Assembly: GCA_000328365.1 (NCBI GenBank)
Contig: KB304239.1
Location: forward strand, 194,709-258,708
Reading direction: 5' to 3'
DNA: 64,000 nucleotides
From: Capitella teleta
Lineage: Eukaryota; Annelida; Polychaeta; Capitellidae
Shown in pieces: positions 62,824 through 64,000 of the stretch. Both the position numbers and the translations under genes were made by a program. Position 1 is the first letter of the stretch. The number at the start of each line of letters is the position of its first letter. The notes below the pieces were generated by a model. The model did not search any database. It was not told the origin of the DNA and saw only the letters and a program-made list of their open reading frames with translations.

Positions 62824-64000
62824 TGTTTACCTGGAAAATTTGAAAAAGAATTATCTCAAATTGAATGTTTCGTGAAATCTTGTTTCCTAATCAGTGCAGG
62901 AGCGCCAAGGACGAATGCACCATTTTTATGGTTGGCATTTCTTTATTTTTAGCTCAGCCGTGCTGCGTATTGAATATCATAGATTCATGAACATGTATTC
63001 CTCTTTCGATTTCAGTCTCTCAAGCATGTTAATATTACATATTAATTTTAGTTTTAGTTTTCACGATTTTCAGGACATTTCCGGTCCAACTCCCTCTCCT
63101 TAGCATTGACTCTCTTGGCATGGTTCCACTTAAAATACTGAGGTAACTCTTTTATTTATTTTTTTTTTTTTTTTTATTTTTTTTTAATATATATTGCTTT
63201 GTTTTTGGTTGTTGTTTTCAAAGTTGGGTGCACTTTCATCGGTGTAAAAGAGGTGTGGTCCAAAAAAGCCTCTTGGTAACTCGATCGGGTACTAGTCATT
63301 TCGCCCGAATGCCATTTCGCACGGGTCATTTCCCCCGAGGTCATCTCGCCCGAGGTCATTTTGCCCAAATGCCATTTCGCCCGGGTTTATGTACATGTAA
63401 ATATTTGGCTTCACGGGTTCAACATGACTTAAGCTTATAAAATATATATAATATAGCATGCAGCATAATTTGTGTTTATCATGCACTCGATCCGACCTTA
63501 ACGTAAACAACCTATAACTCATGCGCTAATTGACTTAGTATGCCACGATTTCCTGAAAATCAATTATTTGTGCAATTATTTGTGCATGATAATTGCAGAG
63601 ACGTTATATAACCTCTCTGATAATTGCGAAGACGGAGATCGAAATGCTTAACGTATACCAGACCCCGTTGATCCTCTGATCAAGAAATGCAAAACCAGGG
63701 ATTATCTAGAAAGACGAGTATTAGCTTTGACTGGTATAATTTAATCAATGCAAAAAATAAAAAATAAAAAATAAATAAATAAAAATAAAAAATAATAATA
63801 ATGAGTTTGAATAGCCATTTCCCTCTCCTTTCGCCCAGTGGTCTGGAGCAATCGGAACAATGACAATCAACTACCCCAATAATAATTATGTGGATTATCG
63901 TGTAACATATGTGGTGTATTATATGTAAGATGACAGGAAATATTTGCCTGATATAATAACTGACACCAATCATCAACGCAATTCAATGCCTCAATTATAA
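62824..64000. other. Right-edge spacer
   Basis: Upstream region of the prolyl hydroxylase gene, with a T-run (about 63148-63186), the minisatellite 63295-63385 and A/T-rich simple sequence near 63750-63800. No exon was recognised. Confidence 0.5.
63295..63385 (+). repeat. 15-bp minisatellite, six units
   Basis: Six diverged units of a GTCATTTCGCCCGAR-type motif: 63295, 63311, 63325, 63340, 63355, 63371. Unit length is 14-16 bases, with gtcatt/gccatt alternating at the start. It translates as GEMTS/GHF-like repeats on either strand but has no gene context. Confidence 0.9.

Overview
This is a eukaryotic nuclear window. All clear genes are split by spliceosomal introns (GT...AG, many only about 50-60 bp), and the content is animal-type: myosin XV with MyTH4, SH3 and FERM modules, a GBD/FH3-FH2 formin, STAMBP (AMSH), ZC3H15, ARGLU1, a collagen prolyl 4-hydroxylase alpha subunit and a NACHT-type NTPase. 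Compact introns, AT-rich spacers, CR1/L2-type LINEs and a tRNA-derived SINE suggest a marine invertebrate, possibly an early-branching one such as a sponge. The species cannot be fixed from the sequence. I found no prokaryotic operon, CRISPR array, LTR element, Polinton or functional tRNA/rRNA gene.

Layout: 1-914 (+) 3' end of a NACHT/STAND gene; 2676-4741 (-) ZC3H15; 6151-8282 (-) ARGLU1; 10638-16024 (-) formin, with a probable extra 5' exon at 18044-18245; 20057-20190 a long ATT microsatellite; 21230-37412 (-) myosin XV, the largest gene; 37413-43389 spacer with a nearly complete SINE; 43390-47435 (-) a SAP/RRM/RS-rich nuclear protein I cannot assign to a named family; 48801-48877 an assembly gap beside a CR1/L2-like LINE 3' end; 51162-53116 (+) STAMBP, reconstructed exon by exon to 438 codons; 53554-55150 (-) a 5'-truncated LINE; 56800-57945 (+) a decayed LINE split by a SINE; 59599-62823 (-) a short prolyl 4-hydroxylase alpha subunit.

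The genes do not form one pathway. ZC3H15 (translation-linked GTPase partner), ARGLU1 and the SAP/RRM protein (RNA processing) are housekeeping-like. The formin and myosin XV are same-strand neighbours that both act on actin protrusions. STAMBP works in endosomal deubiquitination, and the prolyl hydroxylase works in the ER on collagen. No clear novel system emerges. The points most worth checking are the unassigned Cys-rich module in the SAP/RRM protein, an apparent reading-frame break and alternative 5' exon in the formin, a four-copy tRNA-SINE family with visible target-site duplications, a 70-bp dispersed repeat near two gene starts, and strong excess of the palindromes TGACGTCA and TACATGTA.
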